Assembly: GCA_016866895.1 (NCBI GenBank)
Contig: VGKX01000056.1
Coordinates: 1 to 6,744, forward strand
DNA from: Candidatus Parvarchaeota archaeon
GTDB taxonomy: Archaea; Micrarchaeota; Micrarchaeia; Anstonellales; VGKX01
Length of the DNA: 6,744 nt
Direction of reading: 5' to 3'
In this document: positions 5,965 to 6,744 of the stretch, in pieces
Layout: each line of letters starts with the position of its first letter
Position numbering within the stretch: position 1 is the stretch's first letter
Position numbers and translations under genes: made by a program
Notes under the pieces: generated by a model
Seen by the model: the letters and a program-made list of their open reading frames with translations, nothing else
What the model was told of the DNA's origin: nothing
Databases searched by the model: none

Positions 5965-5997
5965 TTTTTTCGATCTATTTTATTTTCCCGCTTTTTT
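5965..5997 (+). terminator. T-rich terminator after S8e
   Basis: Six T at 5965-5970 begin 5 nt after the S8e stop, followed by further T-rich runs to 5997 (including six T at 5992-5997). Archaeal RNA polymerase ends transcription on such runs without needing a hairpin. The downstream runs lie inside the last codons of convergent trm1. Confidence 0.65.
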
Positions 5998-6744
5998 CCC
6001 AAGCATCCCAACCGCCCTGACAACCTGCGCAGCAGGCGCGTCTGTCTTATGGACGTTGGGGAAAAGTTGCGTTAAGCTTGCAGCATAGCCGTCTTTTTTC
6101 AGCATTTCAATCACATCCAAGTTTGGGACGCTTCCAAGCCTTTTGACCTTGAAGATGCGGTGCAGGTCATATGAAAAAGCTGGCATGTCAGCCTCATTTT
6201 CCAAAACATCAAGGAGCATGGCAACCTCTTCCCAGCACTCAAGCCCCCTTTTTGCATTCAAGCCTGCCATTTTTTGCACAAACTCCTTTTCCGCAAGTTT
6301 TCCAGCCCAAAGCGGCCCGGCAATCTGCAAAACGTGTCCGCAAGCACGGCATTTGTTTCCTTCCCCAAACAACCCGGAATTTCCAATCAAGCCGGTAGCC
6401 TTAACCAGTTTGCGCTCAAGGCAGCCAGGACAATATAAAACAAAGTAGTTTGCAAGTTTTGCGCTCTCAACCGCCTGCCCTGCGCCAAATTCGAGCCTTA
6501 GGATGCACTTGACATAGTGCCTTTTGGAAAAGCACACAAGCGGCCTGATTGCAAAGTTGAACTGGCTTGCGGCCCTTGCAATAAACGAAAGCAGTATCCT
6601 TATTGCATTTTCATGGCAAAACTCGTTGTTGAGCGGAACTGAGCCGTAATTTTTTATGCACGCGTCATGCTTTGCCCCGCAAAGAACCGCCGTGTCTGTT
6701 GCAGTGACTGAAAGGACACCTGCCTTTCTCATGGAAAAACTCCT
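5980..6744 (-). CDS. trm1: tRNA (guanine-N2)-dimethyltransferase Trm1, partial (N-terminus beyond right edge)
   Basis: Trm1 uses S-adenosylmethionine to make N2,N2-dimethylguanosine at position 26 of tRNA. The window holds the last 254 codons; archaeal Trm1 is about 380 residues, so most of the AdoMet-binding fold with its DPFG-type catalytic motif is outside. Numbering from the Met encoded at 6732-6730, visible family features are VTATDTAVLCG (9-19), YGSVPL and CHENAIRILLSFIAR (29-53), a zinc-ribbon-like Cys set C101/C104/C128/C131, GPLWAGKL (139-146), and the C-terminal run with KDGY and the HKTDAP tail motif (228-233). The frame continues without a stop through the last 12 bases (RSFS before that Met), and the Met falls in the middle of a conserved domain, so it is not the start although AGGAG happens to precede it. 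It converges on S8e with 20 bp between the stops. Confidence 0.93.
   Translation of the reverse strand, partial: RSFSMRKAGVLSVTATDTAVLCGAKHDACIKNYGSVPLNNEFCHENAIRILLSFIARAASQFNFAIRPLVCFSKRHYVKCILRLEFGAGQAVESAKLANYFVLYCPGCLERKLVKATGLIGNSGLFGEGNKCRACGHVLQIAGPLWAGKLAEKEFVQKMAGLNAKRGLECWEEVAMLLDVLENEADMPAFSYDLHRIFKVKRLGSVPNLDVIEMLKKDGYAASLTQLFPNVHKTDAPAAQVVRAVGMLGKKAGK

Noticed and set aside
5980..6732. Complete 250-residue protein starting at the Met at 6732, with AGGAG upstream
   Set aside because: The frame is open to the window edge and the Met falls just before the conserved VTATD motif in the middle of Trm1; the AGGAG codes for Arg-Ser in that protein.

Overview
The window looks archaeal. 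It carries a ribosomal protein of the S8e family, which occurs in archaea and eukaryotes but not bacteria, and most of a Trm1-type tRNA guanine-N2 dimethyltransferase. AT-rich boxes of archaeal TATA type lie at plausible distances upstream of genes, and a T-run rather than a classic bacterial hairpin follows S8e. Genes are compact, base composition is roughly balanced, and proteins are rich in Lys, Glu and Gln. A DPANN-type archaeon (for example Micrarchaeota or Diapherotrites) is a reasonable guess, but only a guess; no rRNA is present to settle it.

Layout. Leftward block (3510 to 1, minus strand): a 330-residue protein with an N-terminal winged-helix-like domain and a long coiled coil (3510-2518); after a 150-bp gap, a 543-residue type II/IV secretion-type ATPase of the GspE/VirB11/ArlI (FlaI) superfamily (2367-736); and 15 bp further on an unrecognised Lys/Gln/Ala-rich protein (720 to the left edge) that stays open for 240 codons. 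Rightward block: from the same 184-bp intergenic region, a 550-residue protein (3695-5347) diverges. It contains four gapless 46-residue winged-helix-like repeats separated by long acidic, Gln-rich and Gly/Pro-rich linkers. A 231-bp gap follows, with a TATA-like box, a hairpin and three tandem 14-bp repeats, and then S8e (5579-5959). S8e converges, 20 bp apart, with trm1, which enters from the right edge on the minus strand.

How they may work together. The ATPase and the open frame behind it look like one operon, probably powering assembly of a type IV-pilus-like or archaellum-like filament or a related secretion device. Two otherwise unrelated proteins with winged-helix-like modules, one joined to a coiled coil and one with four modules on flexible linkers, flank the AT-rich element from which both directions could be transcribed. 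This suggests they belong with the ATPase, as cytoplasmic scaffold or regulatory partners or as DNA-binding proteins. That link rests on gene order and domain resemblance alone. S8e and trm1 are housekeeping translation genes and are probably unrelated neighbours.
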